NCBI GenBank assembly: GCA_963778375.1
Contig: CAVZTX010000037.1
Location: 1-49,304, forward strand
Length of the DNA: 49,304 nucleotides
Direction of reading: 5' to 3'
From: CAVZTX01 sp963778375
Lineage (GTDB): Bacteria > Chloroflexota > Ktedonobacteria > Ktedonobacterales > Ktedonobacteraceae
Shown here one piece after another: positions 1 to 9,060 of this stretch. A program made the position numbers and the translations under genes. The first letter of the stretch is position 1. Every line of letters starts with the position of its first letter. The notes under the pieces were generated by a model. It saw nothing but the letters and a program-made list of their open reading frames with translations, was not told the DNA's origin and made no database searches.

Positions 1-2704
1 GCCAGCGATGCGGTTGCGGCCGCCGCAGCTATCCAACGAGCGCTCGCAGGCCGCTCCTGGCCTGACGATAGCTCTGTGAGGGTGCGTATTGGGCTGCATA
101 CCGGTGAGCCAAGGTTGACCCTTGATGGTTACATTGGGATGGATGTGCATCACGCTGCGCGTATCATGAGTGCTGGACACGGTGGGCAGATCCTGCTCTC
201 ACAAACTACGCGTGATCTCGTTGCGCAATACCTGCCGGCGGGTACCTTCTTGCAAGACCTGGGAGAACATCGCCTCAAAGACTTACAGCGACCCAGCCAG
301 CTTTTTCAATTGAATCTGGAGGGATTGCCTGCCGACTTTGCGCCACTCAAGACGCTCGATACCCATCCCAATAACCTGCCGATCCAGCCAACGCCTTTCA
401 TTGGACGCGAGAAAGAAGTGGCAGCGGTCATTCAGTTGCTCCGGAGACCTGGGGTGCGATTAGTGACGCTGAGCGGACCAGGCGGTGTGGGCAAGACGCG
501 GCTGGCGCTGCAGGTGGCTGCCGAACTCTCGGACGACTTCACTGATGGCGTCTTCGTTGTGCCCCTGGCCCCGGTCAATACTCCAGAACAGGTGGTTGCT
601 GCCATTGCCCAGACGCTTGGCATCAACGAATCCAGCGATCTTCCCTTATTCTCACTGCTCGAAGCTGCCCTCAAAGGGAAACACCTGGTTCTCTTATTGG
701 ATAACTTTGAGCAGGTCGTTGATGCTGCCGTAGTGCTGGCCGAACTGCTCGCTGCTTGCCCGCGGCTGAAGGTAGTGGTGACAAGCCGTATGAGACTACA
801 GGTGCGGGCCGAGCACGAGTTCGTGGTGCCGCCGCTGTCTGTGCCAACACAGAAACACCTGCCTGATCTCAAAACCCTCTCGCACTACGAGGCAGTGGCC
901 CTGTTCATCGAGCGAGCGCAAGCCATGAAGCCGGATTTCTCAGTGACGAACGCGAATGCTCCTGCTGTGGCGGCCATCTGTGCCCATCTAGATGGGCTTC
1001 CCCTAGCGATTGAGCTGGCCGCAGCTCGCGTCAAGCATTTCTCCCCGCAGATGCTGCTCGACCCGGCTGGAGCAGGGCCTCTCCGTGCTCTCGGGAGGCG
1101 CTCGCGATTTGCCTGTCCGGCAGCAGACGTTGCGAGGAACAATTGCCTGGAGCTATGATCTGCTCTCCTCGGAGGAACAAAAGCTCTTTCGTCACCTCGC
1201 AGTTTTTGTAAATGGATTGAATCTGGAAGCCGCCGAAGCGATCTGCATGGCACGCGGGGGACTGGCGGAAGATATGCTGGAAGGGATGGCTTCCCTGGTG
1301 GATAAGAGCCTGCTGCGACAAGAGGAGCAGACCGCAGGGGAGACGCGCTTCTGGATGTTGCAGACGCTGCGCGAATTCGGGCTGGAACAGCTTGCAAAGA
1401 ACGGAGAGCTGGAGGCGACTCGTCAAGCCCATGCCGAGTACTACCTGAGGTTGGTAGAGGAAGCACACATTTCTCTACCAGAGAACGAGCAGGGTGGGTG
1501 GATGGCTCGCCTGGAGCAGGAACATGAGAACCTGCGTGCTGCGCTCTTCTGGCTATTAGCACAGGCACGGCTAGGAAATGAGCAAAGCAAGCAACAGGCG
1601 GAGCGTGCACTGCGCTTCTGTAATGCATTGTCCTGGTTCTGGTCCATTCGTGGATATATTCGAGAAGGGCAAGACTTCCTGGAGCAGGCCCTGGCGGTTG
1701 GTCAGAGCGTATCAGCCCCTGTGAAGGCAAAGGCCTTCTACTCGGCAGCAAATCTGGCCTTTCTAGTGGACGACCTGGAGCGAACAGAGAAACTGGGCAA
1801 TGAGAGCCTGACCCTTTTCCGGGAACTGGGAGACAAGGCTGGCATGGCGGATGCTCTCTTGATCCTGGGATCGGACGCCTGGGGAAGAGGACAGTATACG
1901 CTTGCCCGGCCTCAGTTGAAGGAGGCAGCAACTCTCTACCAGGAGATGGGAGAGCAATGGAAGCGCGGGCGCTGCCTCACGCAATTAGCCCGCATCAATA
2001 CCGTACAAGGCGAATATGATCAGGCGCAGGGATTGTTGGAGCAGAGCCTGGCGCTCTACCGTACTCTGGGCGACAAGGAGCGACTTGTCTGGGTACACTA
2101 TTTACAGGCCCGCCTGTTCTTTCTCTCAGGGCGCGATACCCCTGCCGTTCGCAGCCTGATTGAGCAGAGCCTCACGTTGTCGCGGGAGATTGACAGTCCC
2201 TGGGAACAAGCCTACCCGCTCGTCCTATTGGGGCAGATCGCACTCCAGCAGGGCGACTCGGCACAGGCCCATCCCCTCTTTGAGGAGAGCAAAAGCGCCT
2301 TCAAAGAAGTAGGAGATCAGGGAGGCATGGCCGAGGCGATGATGGGACTGGCCAGCGTAGCCAAAATGCAAGGCGACTTTGTGGCGGCACGTGATCTCTA
2401 CCAGGAGAGCTTTTCTATCCTCCAAAGGATTCAATATCAAGAATTGATTCCTGCTTGCCTGGAAGGGCTGGCAAATGTGGCAGCCGAGCAAGGTGAGCTG
2501 GTCTGGGCGGCACATTTGTGGGGTGTATCTGAAGCGCTACGTGAGGCGATTGGTACCCCTATTCCGGTTGTCTATCGGGGCGATTATGAGCGGACAGTGG
2601 CGAAAGCTCGTGGGCAAGTTGGGGATGAGGATTTTGTTAGGGGATGGGATGAGGGGAGGAGGATGAGGGTAGGAGAGGTTATAAGCAAGCAGGGTGCTGG
2701 ATGA
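1..2704 (+). CDS. Adenylate cyclase-like / NB-ARC-type ATPase / TPR regulator, 5' partial, frameshifted
   Basis: The reading frame is open from base 1, so the start lies outside the window. The first ~90 residues are the C-terminal half of a class III nucleotide cyclase domain (motif RIGLHTGEP, then GYIGMDVHHAARI). An ATPase of the STAND/NB-ARC kind follows, with Walker A GPGGVGKTRLALQ and Walker B LVLLLDNFEQV, then a winged-helix-like part (RGTIAWSYDLLSSEEQ) and a long array of TPR-like helices to the C-terminus. The family usually acts as a cytoplasmic signal-responsive regulator; the effector is unknown. At 1062-1064 a CCC run carries one base too many. Upstream, frame 1 reads AAARVKHFSPQMLLD; removing one C continues it as RLEQGLSVLSGG in the downstream frame. 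Without correction the frame stops at 1158. Either this is a broken gene or a sequencing error; the intact downstream half favours an error or a very recent break. Confidence 0.85.
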
Positions 2705-2725
2705 GAAACGAGGAGGAAAAATATT

Positions 2726-2944
2726 ATGGCACAACAAGACAGTGATCTCCCGGTTGGACTATCCGCTCCGGCTCGAAGAGCACTTATTGGAGCTGGCTAT
2801 GTGCGACTTGATCAGTTAAGCAAGGTTAGCGAGGCAGAGGTCAAGCGGCTTCATGGCATTGGGCCAAATGCACTTAAGCATCTCCGCGATGCTCTCAATG
2901 TGAAGGGACTGTCGTTTGCTGATGGGAAGCCTCTTCCAAATTGA
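2726..2944 (+). CDS. Small helix-hairpin-helix protein
   Basis: A 72-residue protein with a single domain resembling the C-terminal domain of the RNA polymerase alpha subunit and other helix-hairpin-helix folds. It reads LSAPARRALIGAGYVRLDQL, then a hairpin with LHGIGPNALKHLRDAL. Such domains bind DNA backbone or protein partners; the actual partner cannot be told from the sequence. GAGGAGG lies about 9 bases before the ATG, a strong ribosome site. It begins 21 bases after the TPR regulator on the same strand, so it may be co-transcribed with it. Stand-alone proteins of this type are usually annotated only as hypothetical or HhH-containing. Confidence 0.75.
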   Translation: MAQQDSDLPVGLSAPARRALIGAGYVRLDQLSKVSEAEVKRLHGIGPNALKHLRDALNVKGLSFADGKPLPN

Positions 2945-3070
2945 GACGATATCTCCCAATTTCAACCACAAATCTGCGAGCGTCAGCATGTGATGCTGGG
3001 ACAGGTAGTCAGAGCGGGATGGCTCCTATTCCAGTAAAAGTAGTAGCCTACATCAATCCGCTTCCCAGCT

Positions 3071-3139
3071 TTACCAACCAGCCGTCCTCACTCCTCCTTT
3101 AAACGGCCCTACAACATCACTTGTCACCCAGCCCCGGAT
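3071..3139 (-). pseudogene. Remnant of the 3' end of a DUF427 gene
   Basis: On the minus strand this stretch translates to GWVTSDVVGPFKGGVRTAGW followed by TAA. The intact DUF427 protein 1.3 kb away ends GGWITDEIIGPFKGGIGTWGW, also on the minus strand. Upstream of the matching ~20 residues the frame is no longer recognisable. The piece is therefore a decayed copy of a DUF427 C-terminus. The rest of 2945-3288 shows no gene or clear signal. Confidence 0.7.
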
Positions 3140-3288
3140 TAAATCACAATGTGCATTTCTTAGCTGGATAGTCTAACGCAAGTTCTCTTTTCAAGAGGAA
3201 CCAGCTCATACAGATGTCCAGATCTACACCCACTATCATGCACCCGAGGTTTGCGAAAGGCAGTAAACTCGAAGGTATCGCGCGGTAC

Positions 3289-4221
3289 TTACGCAATAAA
3301 TTCTTGGGCGAAGCGGTGCAGCACAGTCAAATCGGTCGCGCTGGGTAAGTCCAGAATAATCTCTTGTACGCCCAGGGCTTCCAGGGCGGCAATACGTTGA
3401 CGAATCGTCGCCGAACTACCAACCAGGGAGGTTTCTCTGAGTTCTGGTTTGTAGATGTCCGGAACCAGGGCCAAGGCCTCTTCGTCACTATCGGCAATGG
3501 AGCAAAACGCACTGGTAGTGCGATAGATGCTCTCGTAGTCACGCCCCACTGACTCGCAGTGCTGTTTGAGTACCGCGAGCTTGTGCGCCAGCGTCTTCAG
3601 GTCGCCGCTCACATTACAGGCATCGCCATACTGCGCGACCAGTTTCAACGTCACCTTCTCACCACCTCCACCAATCAGGATGGGAATGTGGGGTTTCTGC
3701 ACACCCTTAGGCTGATTAATTGCGCCGCGCACCTGGTAATACTGCCCCTCAAACGTCGCCTCCTCTTGCTCCCACATGGCGTGAATGACCTGGAGGGCTT
3801 CGCGCAACTGGCGTAGGCGTTCAGGCCCATCAGGAAATGGATAGCCATACGCTCGATATTCGTGCTCATACCAGCCAGCGCCAATGCCAAAGTTCAGACG
3901 ACCGTGGCTCAACACGTTGAGCGTGCTCGCCATCTTGGCCACCAGGGCAGGATGGCGATAGCTATTGCACGACACAATCTGCCCGATACGGACACGTTTC
4001 GTATCACGAGCCAGAGCAGCCAGTGACATCCAGCATTCAAATGTCACCTCCTGAGTGGGGATGGGAACCGTATGGAAGTGATCAACCAGCCAGACCCCCT
4101 CGAAACCTGTCTCATCGGCGGCCTTCGCCACGTTTGTCATTGTCTCATACGCTTCAACGGGATCCTTAATACCCACTAGAGTCATCTTCCAGCCACCTGG
4201 GAGAGCGATACTGTATTTCAT
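3289..4221 (-). CDS. LLM-class F420-dependent (luciferase-like) oxidoreductase
   Basis: A 310-residue TIM-barrel flavin/F420 oxidoreductase. Typical family sequence is seen: MKYSIALPGG at the N-terminus, GFEGVWLVDHF, the central RVRIGQIVSCNSYRHPALVAK, and GRLNFGIGAGWYEHEYRAYG. Family members use F420 or FMN to reduce or oxidise varied small molecules; the substrate here is unknown. The start at 4221 was chosen because GGAAAGAGG lies just upstream and the family begins at MKYSIALPGG; the frame itself is open for 45 more codons without family similarity. It lies on the same strand between an intact DUF427 gene (upstream) and a DUF427 remnant (downstream). Confidence 0.88.
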   Translation of the reverse strand: MKYSIALPGGWKMTLVGIKDPVEAYETMTNVAKAADETGFEGVWLVDHFHTVPIPTQEVTFECWMSLAALARDTKRVRIGQIVSCNSYRHPALVAKMASTLNVLSHGRLNFGIGAGWYEHEYRAYGYPFPDGPERLRQLREALQVIHAMWEQEEATFEGQYYQVRGAINQPKGVQKPHIPILIGGGGEKVTLKLVAQYGDACNVSGDLKTLAHKLAVLKQHCESVGRDYESIYRTTSAFCSIADSDEEALALVPDIYKPELRETSLVGSSATIRQRIAALEALGVQEIILDLPSATDLTVLHRFAQEFIA

Positions 4222-4371
4222 GCGCAACCTCTTTCCTACAAAAATGGCTGGAACTCGTTCGAGAGAACGAAACAACGTTCTCCCTGCCATTCCTGTGCTT
4301 TGCCTTCTATCATCTCTGATGATCTTATCAGCTAATAATAGTACGAACTCACGCACGGCATAGTTTACATG

Positions 4372-4872
4372 TTACCATCCCCACGTGCCTATTCCCCCTT
4401 TAAACGGTCCAATAATCTCATCAGTTATCCAGCCTCCATAAAAATCTCCCTCCTGCGCTTGCACGCGTTCACCATCAACATAGCAGGCATCCATTTTGCC
4501 GGGGTAGAAGGCGATATAGTTGGCCAGGGCTTCGTAGGGGTGAGTTGGGTGACGGTAGTACCACGCGGCGTGGGAGGCGGTTTTGTCTCCTACTTTGATG
4601 GTGTAATAAGAAGCGGCACCTTTCCATTCGCAGAAGGTGGTACGCTGGACGGGCGTGAAGTATTCCGCGAGTTTGACATCTTCAGGGGGGATGTAGTAGA
4701 CGGGTGGGTGGCTGGTTTCTAGTATGCGTTTGGCACGCTGGGTGTCTGCAATGATGACGCCATTGAAGATGACCTGGATGTGTTTGTTGCTGTCCTCCAG
4801 GCGAGGAGGTCGGGGATAATTCCAGACGGATTCCTGACCAGGAGCTGGTTCGATACGTTTTTTCTGGCTCAT
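4372..4872 (-). CDS. DUF427 domain protein
   Basis: A 166-residue soluble protein of the DUF427 family. Characteristic sequence includes VIFNGVIIADTQRAKRILET, HPPVYYIPPEDV, a CEWKG motif and the terminal DFYGGWITDEIIGPFKGG. The biochemical role of the family is not established. The start at 4872 is supported by AAAGGA upstream and by the alignment of the family; the open frame runs on for 52 residues of unrelated sequence. The gene is divergent from the secreted-protein gene at 4988, sharing a ~115-base intergenic region that carries a good promoter for the other gene. Only the end of a second DUF427 copy survives at 3071. Confidence 0.85.
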   Translation of the reverse strand: MSQKKRIEPAPGQESVWNYPRPPRLEDSNKHIQVIFNGVIIADTQRAKRILETSHPPVYYIPPEDVKLAEYFTPVQRTTFCEWKGAASYYTIKVGDKTASHAAWYYRHPTHPYEALANYIAFYPGKMDACYVDGERVQAQEGDFYGGWITDEIIGPFKGGIGTWGW

Positions 4873-4900
4873 TTTTGAGTTCCTTTGCTTGCGAAAAAAG

Positions 4901-4929
4901 TGGACAGTTGGCTGCTTCCCGACTATAAT
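4901..4929 (+). promoter_or_regulatory. Sigma-A-type promoter for the 4988 gene
   Basis: TGGACA at 4901-4906 (five of six matches to TTGACA) and TATAAT at 4924-4929 are separated by exactly 17 bases. Transcription would begin near 4936, giving a leader of about 50 bases before the ATG at 4988. Confidence 0.7.
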
Positions 4930-4987
4930 ACGTATAGAATAGACGCATGGATATGCTTGATTGGATAGAGCTACAAGGAGGAACCAG

Positions 4988-5620
4988 ATGCTAAGGCTAC
5001 TCTCTCGGCTGCTCATCATTGGTCTCATTGCCTTGGGCTTCTTCCTGTTTGTTGGTAGCCAGTTCTTTCAGAACGCGGGGAATGCATTGATCAGCGCAAT
5101 CAACGGTTCCGCTGTGCATGGGGTGGCACAAGTTGTTCCCAGTACCTCAGGAAACTCCAGTAATCTCCAGGTGACATTGCAAGGCCTTACTCCCAAATCG
5201 CCTTATGATATTACCCTCGATCAGAATCAGTGCGGTGGGACAGTTGTAAAGGATGTTGGCCCGGTTACTACCGATACCGGTGGGAATGTGACGAAAACCT
5301 TCACCGTCCCTTATGTTAGCAATACAACGCAACAGACGTACTGGGTTGATGTGCATCAGGGGTCTGATAGGTCATCTGCGAGTACGGCTTGTGGACAGGT
5401 GCAGTTGAACAACGCGTCTGCATCACATATCGATGTATCTGGGGTGAGCAACTCATCAAGTACTTCCAACAATGATCCAATAGGGGTCAGTAATACAAAC
5501 AGTACTCCTAGTGCGGGTGGGGGGAACTCGAACCCTGGTGATCCGGGATTGCCCAATTCAGGGATTGCTCCAGGCGGAAGCAACAGCTACGATAACTACA
5601 CTTTCCCTCGTAAGTATTAA
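4988..5620 (+). CDS. Secreted or membrane-anchored protein of unknown function
   Basis: A 210-residue protein with one N-terminal hydrophobic segment (LLIIGLIALGFFLFVGSQFF), so it is exported or anchored with its body outside. The middle (~residues 35-140) resembles a small beta-sandwich: VVPSTSGNSSNLQVTLQGLT, then KSPYDITLDQNQCGG. The last ~60 residues are rich in Ser, Asn, Gly and Pro and look disordered. Two cysteines in the middle (NQCGG and TACGQ) could pair. The ATG at 4988 is preceded by AAGGAGG; the frame is open a little upstream but without a start of equal quality. No specific family was recognised. LPNSG near the end is not a sortase signal, since no membrane segment follows. Confidence 0.7.
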   Translation: MLRLLSRLLIIGLIALGFFLFVGSQFFQNAGNALISAINGSAVHGVAQVVPSTSGNSSNLQVTLQGLTPKSPYDITLDQNQCGGTVVKDVGPVTTDTGGNVTKTFTVPYVSNTTQQTYWVDVHQGSDRSSASTACGQVQLNNASASHIDVSGVSNSSSTSNNDPIGVSNTNSTPSAGGGNSNPGDPGLPNSGIAPGGSNSYDNYTFPRKY

Positions 5621-5656
5621 TGCTCGAATGATGCCGCCATTGAAGAAGGAATGAAT

Positions 5657-6772
5657 TTAACGCCTCAGGATCAGCACCTTGAAGTTACCCATTCCGGCAG
5701 GATCGGTCAGCGCTAATGCTCGCTGGCGCAAATCGTACCATTTCAGCAGTGCCACTTGACCACGATCGGTGCCGCGTTCCGTATCTGCCGCCGAAAATTC
5801 CAGCTTGCGGCGGCTCTCCAACTCCTCATAAATACCCAGTTCCTCCAGCCAGAGACGCTGCGTCGTGAAGCGATTCAGCCGCAGACCGTGCTGTCGTCCG
5901 GCATTGATCAGCGCGGTGAAATTTACGTGAGCAGTAATATCCTGCTCACCAGGACGTACCAAAGGTCGTTCGGTCATTTGATGCCGGAAGTAACAGGCGA
6001 GCGTACCACGTCTCCGATAACGTGTATAAAGCGCGGCAGCCTTATCTCCGTAATCAATAGTTAGGATGAACCCGCGTTTCAACATATAGGCCGTTCGCTC
6101 CATCCAGCGCAGAGCATCCAGGTTGATCTCGGCTCGCCAGCCATCGCCGAAGCTTTGCCAGTGAATTTTATAATTGTCCAGGTAGGCGGCTACTTGCGGA
6201 CTGCTTGGCTCATCCAGAACTTCGTACAATCTGCCATCCTGCTCATCAACATACACCTCGTACAATTGACCATTGTGGGTCTCAACAACATGGACGGGAA
6301 AGGCGTCGATTAGCTCATTGGAGAGGATGACGGAGGGTGTTAGCTCTTTGTCCGACGCATTCACCACGTCTTGTCCAGCCCGGATATCCTCGGTCTGATA
6401 ATCGAGGACGGTACTGAAGTCAGGTGCCTGCGTTTGTGCCCATGCGCGAATTCCTTGAGCCAGGTCTCCTCGTCCGGCACCTTGTTCCAGTACGATAAAC
6501 GGTACAGGTCGTTTCAAATGCTCCCACATTTGGCGAAGCTGCCGTCCCAGGCAGTTCGCGAAGATGCCTGCAGCACCGGAAATGTCGCCGCTGGTGTAGT
6601 AATCGCCTTCCCATCCCATCTTGAGAGGTTCGGTAACATAGTACCCATAGCCAGGCTCGTAGAGGGCCATACGCATATATTCGGCAAAGGAGATGGGGCC
6701 TTCTCGCGAGATACGTTCGATAATCAATTGTTGCAGAGGGGTAGATGCCACGTTTTTCTGCCCCTGAATCAA
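5657..6772 (-). CDS. SAM-dependent methyltransferase, MidA/NDUFAF7 (DUF185) family
   Basis: A 371-residue class I methyltransferase. The N-terminal stretch GPISFAEYMRMALYEPGYGY and the following GDYYTSGDIS are typical of the MidA family, and the SAM-binding motif I is VLEQGAGRGDLAQGI. The mitochondrial relative NDUFAF7 methylates an arginine of respiratory complex I; bacterial substrates are mostly unknown. Its ATG overlaps the TGA of holA as ATGA, so it is probably translated by coupling to holA in one minus-strand operon. It converges on the secreted-protein gene ending at 5620, with no evident terminator between them. Confidence 0.9.
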   Translation of the reverse strand: MIQGQKNVASTPLQQLIIERISREGPISFAEYMRMALYEPGYGYYVTEPLKMGWEGDYYTSGDISGAAGIFANCLGRQLRQMWEHLKRPVPFIVLEQGAGRGDLAQGIRAWAQTQAPDFSTVLDYQTEDIRAGQDVVNASDKELTPSVILSNELIDAFPVHVVETHNGQLYEVYVDEQDGRLYEVLDEPSSPQVAAYLDNYKIHWQSFGDGWRAEINLDALRWMERTAYMLKRGFILTIDYGDKAAALYTRYRRRGTLACYFRHQMTERPLVRPGEQDITAHVNFTALINAGRQHGLRLNRFTTQRLWLEELGIYEELESRRKLEFSAADTERGTDRGQVALLKWYDLRQRALALTDPAGMGNFKVLILRR

Positions 6773-7809
6773 TTCATGCCGAACTGGACGACGAGTAAAT
6801 CGAGAGCCATGTCGGGGGTCAGGCGGCTGCGCTTGAGAGCAGCGTCGGTCGCGAGCAATTGGTGATAGGCTCCTTCGAGTTGAGGCCAGTTGAATTTCCC
6901 AATCTGACGTAAGGCTTTTTCGGCTACAAATGGAGCCATGCCGGTGGTGGAAGCGATTTGTGGAGCGCGCTGGCCCTTTTCCGCGAGTTCCTTGACGAGC
7001 AGCAATGAGCGTACCTGGGAGGTGATTGTGCTGATGAGGCGCAGCGCGGGTTCACCATCAGCCAGCAAGTCGTGCAAGATGTCGAGCGCCTGTTTGCGAT
7101 TGCGCTGTGCGAGGGCGTCGGTGAGGTCAAAGACTCGCGCCTCCTGTACCTGCGCCGACAGCCTGCGTACTTCATCAGTGCTGATGATCCCTCCATCTCC
7201 AACATAGGTTGCCAGCTTATCCAGTTCGTTCGCTAGCAGGCGTAGCTGATTGCCTATAAAATCGGCCAGCATCGTAGCCGCCTCAGATTCAATCGTCACC
7301 CCAATGCTTTTCGCTCGTTTGCTGATCCAGCTTTCCAGTGCCGCTCCTTTAGGAAGTGTGCTTACAATCACCTTGCCATGTTTTTGCGCTGCTTTGAGCA
7401 AAGGGCTTGACTCGCTGAGTTCTTCATCAACCACCATAATCAGCACGGTGCTATCAGGCAATTGAGGTACATATTCAGCCAGGCCCTTCTCAAAGCTTGC
7501 ACGGGACTCACCACGATTTTTACCTTTGCGAGCCTTGCCGCGCTTCTCACCTTTGCTGGCTTTCTCTACAGCATCTGCACCCTCAGTCGTTGACTCTTCA
7601 CCACGTCGCCTTTTTGGTAATCCTTCGACCATAACCAGGCGCTGTTCACTGAGAAAGGGCATAGTGTTGCTGGTGGAGATGATGGTCATAAGATCGACCT
7701 CAGCGCCACTATACGTGTCCTGGTTATATTCAAAATCCCCCTGGCGGCGCAGCATCTTCAACTGCTCGCGATTGGTGAATTCGTCATTGCCATGCAGAAG
7801 ATAGAACAT
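6769..7809 (-). CDS. holA: DNA polymerase III subunit delta
   Basis: A 346-residue clamp-loader subunit that opens the sliding clamp during replication. The N-terminus MFYLLHGNDEFTNREQLKML has the usual HolA signature, and the middle (ESWISKRAKSIGVTIESEAA, NQLRLLANELDKLATYVG) and the C-terminal AAA+ lid/collar helices (RVFDLTDALAQRNRKQALDI) fit the family. Odd: between ~residues 70 and 112 there is a long Lys/Arg/Glu-rich insertion (KASKGEKRGKARKGKNRG) within the first domain, probably a disordered loop. The downstream methyltransferase gene overlaps by four bases. The leader upstream of this gene holds a nested pair of palindromic elements (7820-7938). Confidence 0.93.
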   Translation of the reverse strand: MFYLLHGNDEFTNREQLKMLRRQGDFEYNQDTYSGAEVDLMTIISTSNTMPFLSEQRLVMVEGLPKRRRGEESTTEGADAVEKASKGEKRGKARKGKNRGESRASFEKGLAEYVPQLPDSTVLIMVVDEELSESSPLLKAAQKHGKVIVSTLPKGAALESWISKRAKSIGVTIESEAATMLADFIGNQLRLLANELDKLATYVGDGGIISTDEVRRLSAQVQEARVFDLTDALAQRNRKQALDILHDLLADGEPALRLISTITSQVRSLLLVKELAEKGQRAPQIASTTGMAPFVAEKALRQIGKFNWPQLEGAYHQLLATDAALKRSRLTPDMALDLLVVQFGMN

Positions 7810-7819
7810 ACGTGCCTAT

Positions 7820-7938
7820 CAGACGCCTGACCGCAAAGCGGTAGACACTACTTTGCATCTCTGCTGAGCCGAAGGCTAGACGCGATAGCGTCGTTGCAGA
7901 GATGGATTACAAGGATTCGATAGCGTCGTTGGCGTCTG
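7820..7938. repeat. Palindromic three-way-junction element (outer copy, interrupted)
   Basis: Outer stem CAGACGCC (7820-7827) pairs with GGCGTCTG (7931-7938). Inside are TG, a perfect hairpin ACCGC-AAA-GCGGT (7830-7842), A, then a second hairpin that is split after GAC (7844-7846) and resumes at CGATAGCGTC (7918-7927), followed by GTT. The interruption is a second element of the same family (7847-7917). It sits between holA and the 7958 membrane-protein gene, in the likely leader of holA. Confidence 0.75.
7847..7917. repeat. Palindromic three-way-junction element (inner copy, nested insertion)
   Basis: A 9-base left flank (ACTACTTTG) is followed by the core 7856-7904: stem CATCTCTGC, TG, hairpin AGCC-GAA-GGCT, A, hairpin GACGC-GATA-GCGTC, GTT, stem GCAGAGATG. 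A 13-base right flank (GATTACAAGGATT) completes 71 bases. The inserted unit replaces one G before CGA in the outer copy's second hairpin. Confidence 0.75.
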
Positions 7939-7957
7939 TCTTTCAAGCTTCGATTAG

Positions 7958-8317
7958 TTATTCATGTGTGAGGGAAGTGGGTCTGCGGTAGTCGCGGCTT
8001 GTCAGGCGAGCAACGATCAGGTCCGCAAAGATACCCCCGATTAGCCCCAGTACTGAACAAATCAGCAGAGAGCCGAAAAATGTTGCTGGTGCGCTGGCAT
8101 TAGGGAGTGGTGTATCGTAGATAAGCGTATCAACCCAGCCGAGAATAAAAAGAAAACCTATCAGTTCGCCAAGGAATGCGCCAGCGACCACGACGCCGCG
8201 TCTTTTCACCGAACTCATCCAGAACGCGAGGAACAACGCCACCGGAAGAGCGAGAATGAACCCAAAGATATCTGCAATAAAGTAACCGTCGCCTGGATTA
8301 ATGATCAATGCAGGCAT
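7958..8317 (-). CDS. Small integral membrane protein
   Basis: A 119-residue protein with about three membrane helices: YFIADIFGFILALPVALFLA, then VVVAGAFLGELIGFLFILGW, then FGSLLICSVLGLIGGIFADL. It ends in a short charged tail, RLTSRDYRRPTSLTHE. The ATG at 8317 has TAGGAGGTACTGAT before it, a strong ribosome site. No family was recognised; the Gly-rich helices recall small transglycosylase-associated-type or GlsB-like membrane proteins, but the match is too weak for a name. It is read in the same direction as holA downstream, separated by the nested repeat. Confidence 0.65.
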   Translation of the reverse strand: MPALIINPGDGYFIADIFGFILALPVALFLAFWMSSVKRRGVVVAGAFLGELIGFLFILGWVDTLIYDTPLPNASAPATFFGSLLICSVLGLIGGIFADLIVARLTSRDYRRPTSLTHE

Positions 8318-8605
8318 ATCAGTACCTCCTATAAAGGGCGTTTTGTCTAATTCTTGCTACTCAGATTATACGCCAGTTGGACAGACGTGACAACAGGAGT
8401 TTCATTGGCACATAGCTAATGAGTGAGTCGCTACAAGTGACGAGAAGTTCCCAATAGTTACCTGAATGTTGCAACGTATAACTTTCCCCTACGTATACAT
8501 CTTAGAAGCACAAACACAAAACGCAGGGCTTTGATAAATGGAGAACGTAGGAGAAGATGCTCTACGCCTGAAGTCTGAGCGTTTCAGAAGGAACGAGGCG
8601 AACAA

Positions 8606-9046
8606 ATGATGAATAGAGAACGTATGGCGAGGAATAGAATGACAAGCACCGGAGCAACAACGTTTGGTCTTGAAGAGCGACTCGAACGTGCCCTGGTCTA
8701 CCCACTCAGTTTCCTTTTTGGCTGGTTACTTCCATTTGGTTGGCTACTTGCCTGGGTACCAGGACTGGCGGTACTTTTCCTTGAGAAAAATCGCAATGTA
8801 CAATTCCATGCAAGGCAAGCCATGGTAGTGTTCGGCTCACTAGCAGTCGTGCTGGCTCTGATACACTTTTTGCAATTTTTATTGGGCCATATCATACTCA
8901 TCGGCTTTTTTACAGGGCTTGTTTTAGGGCTTGTAGGCGCGGTGATCGTGTGGGTAATGATTCTTCTGGCAGTCTGGCTAACGATCATGGCCTACTTACG
9001 ACCCAACTATCGTTTGCCATTCATTGGTAAATACCTCGGTTACTAG
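8606..9046 (+). CDS. Membrane protein of the DUF4870/Tic20-like type
   Basis: A 146-residue protein with a charged N-terminus and four hydrophobic segments. The pattern of a first helix pair, then LEKNRNVQFHARQAMVVFGS, and a terminal YLRPNYRLPFIGKYLGY is typical of DUF4870/Tic20-like small membrane proteins, in which a charged residue pair and HARQA-like motif sit between helices. The molecular role of this group in bacteria is unknown. AGAAGGAACGAG precedes the start; either of the two successive ATG codons (8606 or 8609) could be used. It converges on the gene ending at 9061. Confidence 0.7.
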   Translation: MMNRERMARNRMTSTGATTFGLEERLERALVYPLSFLFGWLLPFGWLLAWVPGLAVLFLEKNRNVQFHARQAMVVFGSLAVVLALIHFLQFLLGHIILIGFFTGLVLGLVGAVIVWVMILLAVWLTIMAYLRPNYRLPFIGKYLGY

Positions 9047-9060
9047 TCCTCGCGATTTTC

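Noticed and set aside
885..1931. A 348-residue minus-strand open frame
   Set aside because: It lies opposite the TPR part of the regulator, has low-complexity composition (Pro, Arg, Ser) and no ribosome site; it is a shadow of the real gene.
5560..5620. Sortase-type LPxTG signal (LPNSG) in the secreted protein
   Set aside because: No membrane helix or basic tail follows, and the motif is off-consensus.
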